A stretch of 64,000 bases of DNA from Caballeronia arationis. GTDB taxonomy: Bacteria > Pseudomonadota > Gammaproteobacteria > Burkholderiales > Burkholderiaceae. The position numbers and the translations under genes were made by a program. This document shows positions 56,433 through 64,000 of the stretch, in pieces (the stretch's first letter is position 1; each line of letters begins with the position of its first letter). The notes below the pieces were generated by a model, which did no database searches, was not told the DNA's origin, and saw nothing but the letters and a program-made list of their open reading frames with translations. The DNA lies in the NCBI RefSeq assembly GCF_001544975.2, contig NZ_FCOG02000005.1:1-64000 (forward strand), given 5' to 3'.

Positions 56433-58118
56433 TCAGAGCACCTTGCTCCTGTCGAGCTTCTTGCCGGTTTCGGCGTTGTAGCGCTCCACGTACTCGCCGA
56501 GCAGGTTGCGGATCGCCCGGCCGATCTTCACGTAGTCGCTCTCGTTGAGATTCGCGAGCGACACGCGCCCCGACGGATGCTGGGTACCGAAACCGCGTCC
56601 CGGCAGCAGCACGACGCGCGCATCCTTCGCGAGCCGGAACAGCAGTTCGGACGGCTTCGTCTTCTTGATGAGCCAGTCGACGAATTCGCGCCCGTATGCG
56701 CGCTCGCCCAGAAACTCCATGTCGAGGATCGTGTAGTAGTCGACCTTGTTGACATCGTCGTCATCGAAGGTGATGCCGATCTCGCGATAGAGCGCCTCCT
56801 TGCGGCTGCGGATCAGGCGCTTCAACGCGTTCTTGTACGCGTCGGGCGTGTCCATCAGCGAGAAGAGCGAGAACAGGACCATCTGCACCTGCTGCGGCGT
56901 CGAGAGCCCGGCGGTGTGGTTCAGCGCGACCGTGCGGCTGTCAGCCACCAGCCGGTCGATGAACTTGAGGTTCTCCGGCTCCGTCGTGATCGACTCATAG
57001 CGTTCGTGCAGTTGCTTCTTCTGCTCCTTCGACAGCTCCGCGATCTGTCTGTCGAGGACGTTGTCGCGATGCGTCGCGATCGCGCCGAGCCGCCAGCCGG
57101 TCGCGCCGAAATACTTCGAATACGAATACACGAGGATCGTGTTCTTTGGGCACAGTGCGAAGAGCGAGACGAAGTCGTCGGCGAAGGTGCCGTAGACGTC
57201 GTCGGTCAGCAGAACGAGATCGGGCCGCTCCTTCACGATTTCGGCAATGTATTCGAGGCTCTCCGTGTCCATCTTCACCGAAGGCGGATTGCTCGGATTC
57301 ACGAGGAAGAACGCCTTCACCTTCGGGTCGCGCAGCTTGTCGAGTTCGCTCTTCGAGTACTGCCAGCCGTTGGCGACATCGGCTTCGAGATTGACGACGT
57401 TCAGGCGGTAGTCGTTCAGGCGCGGGATCTCGATGTACGGCGTGAAGATCGGCGTGCCGAGCGCGATGGTGTCGCCGGGCTTGATCAGATGGTTCTCGCG
57501 CATCGTGTTGAAGATGTACGTCATCGCGGCCGTGCCGCCTTCGACGGCGAACACGTCGAACTCGCCGATGAACGGATACGAGCCGACCATCTCGCGCCGC
57601 AGATACTGCCCGACGATCACCTCCGAGAGCCTGAGCATCCGGTCCGGCACCGGATAGTTCGACGCCAGAATTCCCTCGCACATCTCATAGAGGAAGTCCG
57701 AGGCGGAGAGGCCCATCTGGTCGCGCACATACGACACCGCACCGCGCAGAAAGTCGATGCCCGGCACACCCTTGTTGTCGCGGGCGAAGATCTCGAAGCG
57801 CTCTTCCAGCCCTTCGCGCTTCGGAAAGCCGCCGAGCCCTTCGGGCATGTGTGCGAACGAGCGCTCCGATTCGCGCATCGCGAACAGGCCGAGTTGCCAG
57901 AAGCCGTGGCGCGGGATCGTCGCGAGGAAGTTCGGATTGCCGCGGCCGGCGTTGAGCATCGACAGGTTCGCCGGGCGGTCCACCGCGCCGCCGCCGGCCG
58001 CCTTGATGAGTTCGTCCTTCAGTTCGAAGGGGCTCAGCGACGCCATCTTCGAATCGGCGCCAATGCCCGGCGCGGAGTCTGCCTTGCCCGACTTTGCTGA
58101 CTTCTCTGACTTTGCCAT
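56433..58118 (-). CDS. aspD: aspartate 4-decarboxylase (bifunctional aspartate aminotransferase)
   Basis: A 561-residue fold type I PLP enzyme with the length and pattern of AspD, converting aspartate to alanine and CO2. The PLP Lys335 is in YSYSKYFGATGWRLG; NPSNPPS and LTDDVYGTFADDF are aminotransferase motifs. GGAGG precedes ATG 58118. It is 25 bases upstream of gadB and 78 bases after aspT. Confidence 0.94.
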   Translation of the reverse strand: MAKSEKSAKSGKADSAPGIGADSKMASLSPFELKDELIKAAGGGAVDRPANLSMLNAGRGNPNFLATIPRHGFWQLGLFAMRESERSFAHMPEGLGGFPKREGLEERFEIFARDNKGVPGIDFLRGAVSYVRDQMGLSASDFLYEMCEGILASNYPVPDRMLRLSEVIVGQYLRREMVGSYPFIGEFDVFAVEGGTAAMTYIFNTMRENHLIKPGDTIALGTPIFTPYIEIPRLNDYRLNVVNLEADVANGWQYSKSELDKLRDPKVKAFFLVNPSNPPSVKMDTESLEYIAEIVKERPDLVLLTDDVYGTFADDFVSLFALCPKNTILVYSYSKYFGATGWRLGAIATHRDNVLDRQIAELSKEQKKQLHERYESITTEPENLKFIDRLVADSRTVALNHTAGLSTPQQVQMVLFSLFSLMDTPDAYKNALKRLIRSRKEALYREIGITFDDDDVNKVDYYTILDMEFLGERAYGREFVDWLIKKTKPSELLFRLAKDARVVLLPGRGFGTQHPSGRVSLANLNESDYVKIGRAIRNLLGEYVERYNAETGKKLDRSKVL

Positions 58119-58196
58119 CCAACACCTCCAGATTAGGGTGAACTGCAAGAATCGAAATCGATGAATCGGTAACGCGCGGTCCGTCGAGCCGGAAAG

Positions 58197-59888
58197 CTAG
58201 GTGAGCATCATCACGATCACCATCCCCCAGATCGTCAGCAGCGTGTTGCCGACCGCGTAGGTGACCGTATAGCCGAGACCGGGCACCTGGCTTTTCGCGG
58301 CATCGCAGATCATGCCGAGCGCGGCCGTGGTCGTGCGCGAACCCGCGCAGATGCCGAGCAGGAGCGCCGGATGAAACTTGAAGACATACTTCGCGATGAA
58401 CATGCCGATTATGAGCGGCACCGTGGTCGCGAAGATGCCCCATAGAAACAGGCTCACGCCGAGTTGCTGCAGCCCCTTGACGAAGCCGGGTCCCGCCGTG
58501 ATGCCGACCACCGCGATGAACACGTTCAGGCCCACGGAATTCATGAACCAGATGGTCGGCTCGGGAATGCGGCCGAAGGTCGGATGGATAGCACGCAGCC
58601 AGCCGAACACGATGCCCGCAATCAGCGCGCCACCCGCGGTGGAAAGCGTGATCGGCACCGCGCCGACCTTGATGACCACCGCGCCGACCAGCGCGCCCAG
58701 CGTGATCGCGAAGCCGACGAACGCGATGTCCGCCGCATTCGACGGCCGGTCGATCACGCCGAGCGCCTTCGCGGCCGCCGTCGTGTCCTGCGTGCGGCCG
58801 ACGAGCGTCACGGTGTCGCCGCGATGCAGCTTGGTGCTCGGCAGCACCGGGATCGGCGTTTCGGTGGCGCCGCGCTTGATCTTGCGCAGGAACACGCCGC
58901 GCGCCGCCGGCAGCGTGGAAAGTTCCGACAGCGTCTTGCCGTCCACTTCCTTGCTCGTGATGTAGACGTCGACGCCCTCGGCCGGCACCGCGAGCAGTTC
59001 CGCATCGTCGACTTCGTTGCCGCGCGGCCCGACTATGTCGACGAGCTGCTCGCGGCGTCCGCCGACCGCGACGACGTCGCCCGCCTGCAGCACGTCGTCG
59101 AGCTTCGCGTCCTGCACGGTACCCCCGCGCCGGATACGTTCGATGAAAAGCCGTGTGCCCGCCGGCGCGCTGCCCTCCGCCTGTCCCACCGACTTGCCGA
59201 CGAGCGGCGCGCCTTCCGGAATCCGGTACGCGCGCAGCTCGTACTTGTGCCAGGCCTGGCCGGCACCGCCGAGTTCCTGCGCACCGCCGAGCGTCGCCTC
59301 GTATTCCTTGCACGCGGCGACCAGGTCGATGCGCAGCAGCAAGGGGCCGAGCGTCGCTAGGATGATCGCCGAGCCGATCGTGCCGAAGATGTACGTGACC
59401 GCGTAGGCGGTCGGCATCGCGTTGAGCAGCGCCTCGGCTTCGTCCGGTGGCAGTCCGATCCGGTTGATCGCGTCGGTGGCGAGCCCCATTGATGCGGAGA
59501 TGGTTTGCGAGCCCGCGAAGAGCCCTGCCGCCGAACCGATGGAATAGCCCGCGAGCTTCGCGGCTACGAAAGGCGCTGCGAGACAGAGCACGCACTGCAC
59601 GACCGAGAACAGCGCCTGCGGCACGCCGTCCTTCGCGATACCGCGCACGAACTGCGGGCCGACGCCATAGCCGACCGCAAACAGAAACATCAGAAAGAAA
59701 ACAGATTTGACGTTCGGCGAGATCGTAATTCCGAGCTGCCCGATCGCAATTGCCGCGAGCAGCGTCGCGGTGACGGCGCCGAGACTAAATCCTCGATAAC
59801 TCTTGCCTCCTACCCAATACCCGATCCCCAGTGAGAGAAAGATGGCGATTTCCGGATAACTGCGTAGCGTTGCGGTAAGCCATGACAT
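58197..59888 (-). CDS. aspT: aspartate:alanine antiporter
   Basis: A 563-residue AAEex transporter, the partner of AspD. It exchanges external aspartate for internal alanine; with decarboxylation this makes a proton-motive force, as in Tetragenococcus. Two membrane halves (about 1-170 and 395-563) flank two TrkA_C-like segments (about 200-380). ATG 59888 lies five bases after AAGGAG; an upstream GTG would overlap the ribosome site. First gene of aspT-aspD-gadB-ppk2. Confidence 0.94.
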   Translation of the reverse strand: MSWLTATLRSYPEIAIFLSLGIGYWVGGKSYRGFSLGAVTATLLAAIAIGQLGITISPNVKSVFFLMFLFAVGYGVGPQFVRGIAKDGVPQALFSVVQCVLCLAAPFVAAKLAGYSIGSAAGLFAGSQTISASMGLATDAINRIGLPPDEAEALLNAMPTAYAVTYIFGTIGSAIILATLGPLLLRIDLVAACKEYEATLGGAQELGGAGQAWHKYELRAYRIPEGAPLVGKSVGQAEGSAPAGTRLFIERIRRGGTVQDAKLDDVLQAGDVVAVGGRREQLVDIVGPRGNEVDDAELLAVPAEGVDVYITSKEVDGKTLSELSTLPAARGVFLRKIKRGATETPIPVLPSTKLHRGDTVTLVGRTQDTTAAAKALGVIDRPSNAADIAFVGFAITLGALVGAVVIKVGAVPITLSTAGGALIAGIVFGWLRAIHPTFGRIPEPTIWFMNSVGLNVFIAVVGITAGPGFVKGLQQLGVSLFLWGIFATTVPLIIGMFIAKYVFKFHPALLLGICAGSRTTTAALGMICDAAKSQVPGLGYTVTYAVGNTLLTIWGMVIVMMLT

Positions 59889-60648
59889 ACGCACTCCTTT
59901 TTGGGCCGATTTTCAGGCAGCGAATTACATGGTAAGCAATATGGAGGGATATTTGAAGTAAAAGCATCCTGCGCGCAAACCATAGGCGCGCGTGGAACGG
60001 CAAAAGCGGCGCATTCACCAGATATTCCGCGATGCGGAGAACGAAACGATCGAGCGATGCGTTGCGCCGGCCGACATGGTGGTGGTCTCCTGTCCATATT
60101 TGTTCGACTATAGCCGATCTATCTTAGGCGCAGGATTTCGACTATTCAACTTCTTCCGGGCAGTTTTTTAGTTGCTGCTTACAGGAAACACCGAAGATTC
60201 CTTCGGATCGATGACGCGCGTGGAGGCTAAATGGAGCAGCTGCGGCACCGGCCGCTCGAAGCTATCGGCATTTCTTATTACGCAACGATAATGTCCCATT
60301 GTTTTCAACGATGGCTCGCTAAACACCATTCACTCCTTATATCGCAAATCGTAGGATGTAAAGCGGGAGTAACGGCTTGTCGCACCCGATTAAAAGCAAA
60401 TAATCAACGCCGATTTTTGCGAAATGGTCTGCGATATAAGGAATCTGCATGCCGCCGGCGATTAGAACCCGAATTCCGGGGCCTTCATTTTCCGTTTGAC
60501 GCGCCCGCAATTTGTGTTATTGATATTGATTCCATCGTATCGCGAATGTCGTCCGCGACGTATCCGGATTGAACCGAAAATCGAAATTCCAGCCGGCATC
60601 GCCTGCCGGTGCGACGCATAGAAAGCTGTCCGGGAGGTTTTCACGACA
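59889..60648. other. 760-base AT-richer spacer
   Basis: The longest gap in the window, with clearly lower GC from about 60120 to 60600. It must hold the aspT promoter (leftward) and that of the DUF3302 gene (rightward). It contains a 13-bp inverted repeat (60334-60346 with 60430-60442) and an open frame 60231-60572 (113 codons, GGAGG four bases upstream) with no known domain and unlikely composition; I do not call it a gene. Confidence 0.5.
60334..60442. repeat. 13-bp inverted repeat 83 bases apart
   Basis: TCCTTATATCGCA (60334-60346) and TGCGATATAAGGA (60430-60442) are exact inverted copies. They may be a pair of binding sites or the ends of a small inserted element. Confidence 0.7.
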
Positions 60649-61201
60649 ATGAAACCGATCCTTGCCTGCCTCGCCAGCGTCCTGATCTTTCTTCCGCGTC
60701 GCCGCCGCCCACGCGTCCAGCGAGACCATCGACAAGATCGCCGACTGGCTCGCCATTTTCGTCATCTGCGTCGTGCCGGTCGCGGCGGTGGCGATCCTGC
60801 TGATGATTCACGTGCTGCCCGAGAAGATCGCGGAGAAGCGCCATCATCCGCAGAAGGACGCGATCCAGATGCTGTGCTTCCTCTCGCTCGTGTTCGGCGG
60901 CCTGCTCTGGCCGGTTGCCTGGCTCTGGACCTACTTCAAGCCGCTCGGCTACCGCATGGCCTACGGCACCGACAAGCACGACGACTACTTCTTCCACGCA
61001 CGGGAAATGGCGCGGCGCGGCGAACTTCCCGCCGACGAACTCGGCTATATCCTCGGCGAACTCGACAGCATCGCCGCCCGCCGCATCCTGCCGCCCGAAC
61101 TGCAGCGCGTGCGCGACGAACTCGAAGCGCTTCAGCCAAGCGCGCCGCCGCCACGCCCGCACGACGGCGCGCGCGGTGACCAGCGGAAAGGAGATGCCTG
61201 A
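60649..61201 (+). pseudogene. DUF3302 inner membrane protein (YiaW-like), frameshifted in its signal region
   Basis: The frame from ATG 60649 starts MKPILACLASVLIFLP and then turns Arg-rich. The +1 frame from 60698 continues with VAAAHASSETIDKIADWLAIF, then two membrane helices, PEKIAEKRHHPQKDAIQ and FGGLLWPVAWLWTYFKP. That frame has no start before GTG 60773, inside the first helix, and a stop at 60683. One extra base near 60691-60697 explains both: removing it gives a normal signal sequence and protein of about 183 residues. Either a real mutation or a sequence error. It overlaps the HlyD gene by one base. Confidence 0.75.
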
Positions 61202-62331
61202 TGGAACTCCTCCTCGCCTTTTACGCGTTCATCGCGTGGCTGATCTTCGGCAAGTTCAGGTGGCTGCCGTGGAATATCGTCACGGGTTCGATCACGATCG
61301 TGCTGCCGATCATCGGGCTCACCGTGCTCATCCTGACGCTCAATGTCGTCGCGCCCGCCTCGGAAGACGTGCGCGTGATCCGCTATGTCGTGCAGATCGT
61401 GCCGCAGGTGCGCGGCCGCGTGATCGACGTGCCAATCGCCGGCAACACGCCGATCAAGAAGGGCGACGTGCTCTTCAAGATCGATCCGACGCCGTTCAAC
61501 CTGCAGGTGAAGGCGCTCGAAGCTCAGCTCGTCAATGCGCAGGGCTCGGCGCGCAAGCTCAACGAGGACCTGTCGGCCGCCACCGCGAAAAGCGACGCCG
61601 TGCGCGCGCAGATCGACCTTGCGAAGCGGCGCGTGTCGGAGAACCGGCAGCTCGTCGAGCGCGGCGCCGGTGACCGCTTCGCGCTCGAACAGGCCGAGAC
61701 CAACCTGAAGTCGCTGCAGGCCGACCTCGCCGCCGCGCGCGCCCAGGAAGCGCAGGTGCGCGCGGCGCTGAACGCGACCGTCGACAACGACCAGGCCGAA
61801 GTCGCGCAGATCCGCGCGCAGCTCGAATCGGCAAAATGGGATCTTTCGCAGACGACGGTCATCGCGCCGGCCAACGGCGTCGCGATCAATCTTCAGCTGC
61901 GGCCCGGCTCGATCGTGACGCCGTTGCTGCAGAACCCGGCCATGAGTTTCGTCGAGGACGACTATCAGGTGATCGCGCTCTTCGACCAGAACGAGCTGCG
62001 CATGGTCGTGCCCGGCGACGAGGCCGAGATCGCGCTCAAGACGCTTCCCGGCAAGGTGCTGAAGGCGCGCGTGGTGTCGGTCGTATGGGCACAGGGACAA
62101 GGCCAGCTCACGCCGGGCGGCACGCTCCCGATCACGGGCAACGAGCCGACCCCGGCCGCGCGCTTCGCGGTCCGGCTCCAGCTCGACGAAAAGGAGCGCG
62201 ACGTGTTCCTCGCCGCCGGTGCGCGCGGCCACGCGGCGATCTACACCGACCATCTCGAGGAAATCCAGATTCTGCGCAAGGTGATCATCCGCGTCGGCGC
62301 GTATGTCAACTACCTCGTGCTCAAGGTTTGA
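61201..62331 (+). CDS. HlyD-family membrane fusion protein (YiaV-like)
   Basis: A 376-residue periplasmic adaptor: two N-terminal hydrophobic segments (about 2-20 and 28-50), biotinyl-lipoyl-like halves (VRGRVIDVPIAGNTPIKKGDVLFKI and VIAPANGVAINL), a long helical hairpin (about 100-205) and a beta-barrel end. It matches YiaV-type proteins that pair with a DUF3302 (YiaW) partner. The ATG overlaps the previous stop (TGATG). Confidence 0.9.
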   Translation: MELLLAFYAFIAWLIFGKFRWLPWNIVTGSITIVLPIIGLTVLILTLNVVAPASEDVRVIRYVVQIVPQVRGRVIDVPIAGNTPIKKGDVLFKIDPTPFNLQVKALEAQLVNAQGSARKLNEDLSAATAKSDAVRAQIDLAKRRVSENRQLVERGAGDRFALEQAETNLKSLQADLAAARAQEAQVRAALNATVDNDQAEVAQIRAQLESAKWDLSQTTVIAPANGVAINLQLRPGSIVTPLLQNPAMSFVEDDYQVIALFDQNELRMVVPGDEAEIALKTLPGKVLKARVVSVVWAQGQGQLTPGGTLPITGNEPTPAARFAVRLQLDEKERDVFLAAGARGHAAIYTDHLEEIQILRKVIIRVGAYVNYLVLKV

Positions 62332-62333
62332 TC

Positions 62334-63782
62334 ATGCACGCGCGTCGTTCTGCCTTCTTCGCGTCGCTGGTTGCGCTTCTGCTGCTGGCGCCGATTGGCG
62401 GCTGCGCGCTGAAGGACCCGCCCGATGCCGCGACCGTCCAGCGCGACAGCATGAGCAACGCGCACATCCCGCCCGCTTGGACCGCAGAGGGCGCCGTGCC
62501 CGGCCCCGTGCGCGCCGACTGGATCGACTCCTTCGGCGATCCGGCGTTGAGCGCGCTCGTCGCCGAGGCGATCGCGTACAACACGAATCTGCGCGTCGCG
62601 GCGGCGCGCGTCGCGCAGGCGGCCGCGCTCGTCAAGGTGGCGGGCGGCGAACTCTATCCCGCCGCGAACTTCCTGGCGCGCCCGGGCGGCACCCTAGGCG
62701 GCGACGGCTCTGGCCTGAAGGGTTGGCTCCTGTCCACGTCGTGGGAAATCGACCTCTGGGGGCGCGTGCGCTACGGCGTGCGTGCTTCCGAGGACCAGTA
62801 CGCGTCCGCGCAGGCCGATGCCGAGTACGCGCGGCAGTCGATTGCGGCGCTCGTCGTGAAGGCGTGGTTCGGCGCGATAGAAGCGCAACTGCAATACGCG
62901 ATCGCCATCGACATGGTCCGGCACGCCGACGAACTCCACGATCTCGCGCAGCATCGCCTGCGTATCGGCAACGGTTCGCAAATCGACGTGAAAAGCGCGG
63001 CGGTCGCGACCCAGACCTATCGCGATACCGCCCGTCAGCTGAAGCTCGCACGCGAGCAGTCGCTGCGCGCGCTCAAACTGCTCGTCGGCCGCTATCCGTC
63101 GGCGGAAGTCGCCGTGCCCGGCGCGCTCGGACCGTTACCGTCGATGCTGCCTTCCGGTGTGCCCGCCGACCTGCTGGAGCGCCGGCCCGATGTGATCGCG
63201 GCGCAACGGCGTATTTCGGCCGCCTTCGATCTCGCGCGCCAGGCCGACGCCGCCCGGCTGCCGCGCGTGACGCTGAGCGCGGGGCTGTTGAGCGTATCGA
63301 GTGAGCTGTTCCTCCTTCAGGATCGCGACAACCCGAGCTGGAGTCTCGGCGCAGGCATTCTGGTGCCGCTTTTTCGCGGCGGCGCGCTGAAGGCACAGGC
63401 AGAGTACCGGACGGCCGAACAGGATCAGGCACTCGCGAGTTACGGTCAGATTGCGCTGCAGGCGTTCGGCGAAGTCGAGAACTCGCTCGCCGCGGAGGCC
63501 GCGCTGCACGAGCGCGACGCGCTGCTCACGCGCGCCGTCGCGGAAAACGCGAGTCTCTTCGATCTTCAAAAGGTGCGCTACAAAGTGGGCTCAGGCGATC
63601 TGATCGCCGTGACGCAACAGGAGCTTGCCTATGCGTCGTCGCGTTCCGGCCTGGTGCGCGTGCAGAGCGAGCAGCGCATGCAACTCGCGAATCTGTATCT
63701 CGCGCTGGGCGGGGGTATCGACACGACATCGAACGTCGCCGATTCGGGCGGCGCGCCGGCCTCCGCCGTCGCACCGCAATAG
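62334..63782 (+). CDS. NodT-family efflux outer membrane lipoprotein
   Basis: A 482-residue TolC-like outer membrane factor: lipobox PIGGC with Cys24, then two OEP repeats with long helices. WEIDLWGRVRYGVRASE and LLERRPDVIAAQRRISAAFDLA are NodT-type signatures. It starts two bases after the HlyD gene, so the two form an adaptor-channel pair. No RND or MFS pump lies between. Confidence 0.93.
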   Translation: MHARRSAFFASLVALLLLAPIGGCALKDPPDAATVQRDSMSNAHIPPAWTAEGAVPGPVRADWIDSFGDPALSALVAEAIAYNTNLRVAAARVAQAAALVKVAGGELYPAANFLARPGGTLGGDGSGLKGWLLSTSWEIDLWGRVRYGVRASEDQYASAQADAEYARQSIAALVVKAWFGAIEAQLQYAIAIDMVRHADELHDLAQHRLRIGNGSQIDVKSAAVATQTYRDTARQLKLAREQSLRALKLLVGRYPSAEVAVPGALGPLPSMLPSGVPADLLERRPDVIAAQRRISAAFDLARQADAARLPRVTLSAGLLSVSSELFLLQDRDNPSWSLGAGILVPLFRGGALKAQAEYRTAEQDQALASYGQIALQAFGEVENSLAAEAALHERDALLTRAVAENASLFDLQKVRYKVGSGDLIAVTQQELAYASSRSGLVRVQSEQRMQLANLYLALGGGIDTTSNVADSGGAPASAVAPQ

Positions 63783-63783
63783 A

Positions 63784-63807
63784 CCGCGCCGCTCGCGCGC
63801 GGCGCGG
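63784..63807. terminator. GC-rich hairpin between convergent genes
   Basis: CCGCGCCGC / GCGGCGCGG (63784-63792 with 63799-63807), between the efflux gene and the convergent porin. No U-tract, so activity is uncertain. Confidence 0.4.
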
Positions 63808-63819
63808 CCGGTCAGAACT

Positions 63820-64000
63820 TCAGAACAAGTGCCGCAAGCCGAACATCACGGCGGTCGTCGCCATGCCGGGGGCGACCGGCTGACCGTACGCGATCGTCTG
63901 CGTCATCGTGCCCTTGTTGTTCACGTGACCGACCTGGCCATAGACCAGCGTCGCCTTTGAGAGGCTGTATTCCGCGCCCGCCGCGACTTCGGTCGACTTG
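63820..64000 (-). CDS. Gram-negative porin, C-terminal part (cut by window edge)
   Basis: The last 59 residues of an outer membrane porin on the minus strand. Alternating hydrophobic strands (AEYSLSKATLVYGQVGHV), a loop, and the final strand ending in Phe (MFGLRHLF) are typical of Burkholderia trimeric porins. The rest lies outside the window. Confidence 0.88.
   Translation of the reverse strand, partial: KSTEVAAGAEYSLSKATLVYGQVGHVNNKGTMTQTIAYGQPVAPGMATTAVMFGLRHLF

Noticed and set aside
57685..59595. Long minus-strand frame over aspT and aspD
   Set aside because: Arg-rich out-of-frame shadow of the two real genes on the same strand.
60231..60572. 113-codon frame with a GGAGG ribosome-like site in the AT-richer spacer
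   Set aside because: No known domain, odd composition, and it contains the 13-bp inverted repeat; kept only as a note.

Overview
The window is a stretch of GC-rich, tightly packed betaproteobacterial chromosome. Gene content and order point to Burkholderiaceae (Burkholderia, Paraburkholderia or Caballeronia). Supporting signs are xseA-sodB, lpxK-Trm112-kdsB-adk, rpsT divergent from murJ, nrdR-glyA beside ybgC-tolQRAB-pal-cpoB, and a kynBUA operon facing an Lrp-type regulator. The assignment rests on these arrangements and on protein motifs read by eye; no database search was run.

Left edge to about 24 kb is mostly housekeeping. The 5' part of an IS110-family transposase abuts the 3' end of sodB. 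Next come xseA, the lipid A / KDO / nucleotide genes lpxK, Trm112, kdsB and adk, an SDR, a SirB1-like protein, murJ, rpsT, a DUF3579 protein, argF, murB, yajQ, plsY, a YbaK-type deacylase, xerD, ogt, queG, tsaE, an AmiC-type amidase, an EamA exporter, a small secreted protein, a pirin, a CnoX-like thioredoxin and tcdA.

From 24 to 42 kb there are pdxH, cfa, a DUF72 gene with no normal start codon, msrA, a flavin reductase, the kynurenine operon kynBUA with its regulator, an IclR regulator facing glutaryl-CoA dehydrogenase across a perfect operator-like palindrome, a YqjD/YqjE-like membrane protein cluster, a five-gene minor-pilin operon (fimT-pilV-pilW-pilX-pilE) without pilY1, nrdR, glyA and a YdfG-like SDR. 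The cell-envelope operon ybgC-tolQRAB-pal-cpoB runs to 47.7 kb, followed by tRNA-Lys(TTT) with a consensus promoter.

From 48 to 60 kb the content becomes accessory and stress-related: a long PPK2, an orphan soluble histidine kinase, a BON-domain protein, an AAEex-type exchanger, an RRM protein, a truncated and frameshifted SulP remnant, and a minus-strand series aspT-aspD-gadB-ppk2. The enzymes suggest a proton-consuming decarboxylation module (aspartate to alanine, glutamate to GABA) coupled to aspartate:alanine exchange and, perhaps, to polyphosphate-driven nucleotide phosphorylation. This is the most interesting part of the window; the functional coupling is inference.

The right end has a 760-base AT-richer spacer with a 13-bp inverted repeat, a frameshifted DUF3302 gene, an HlyD-type adaptor, a NodT-type outer-membrane factor and the C-terminus of a porin. 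I saw no CRISPR array, rRNA, prophage or replication origin.
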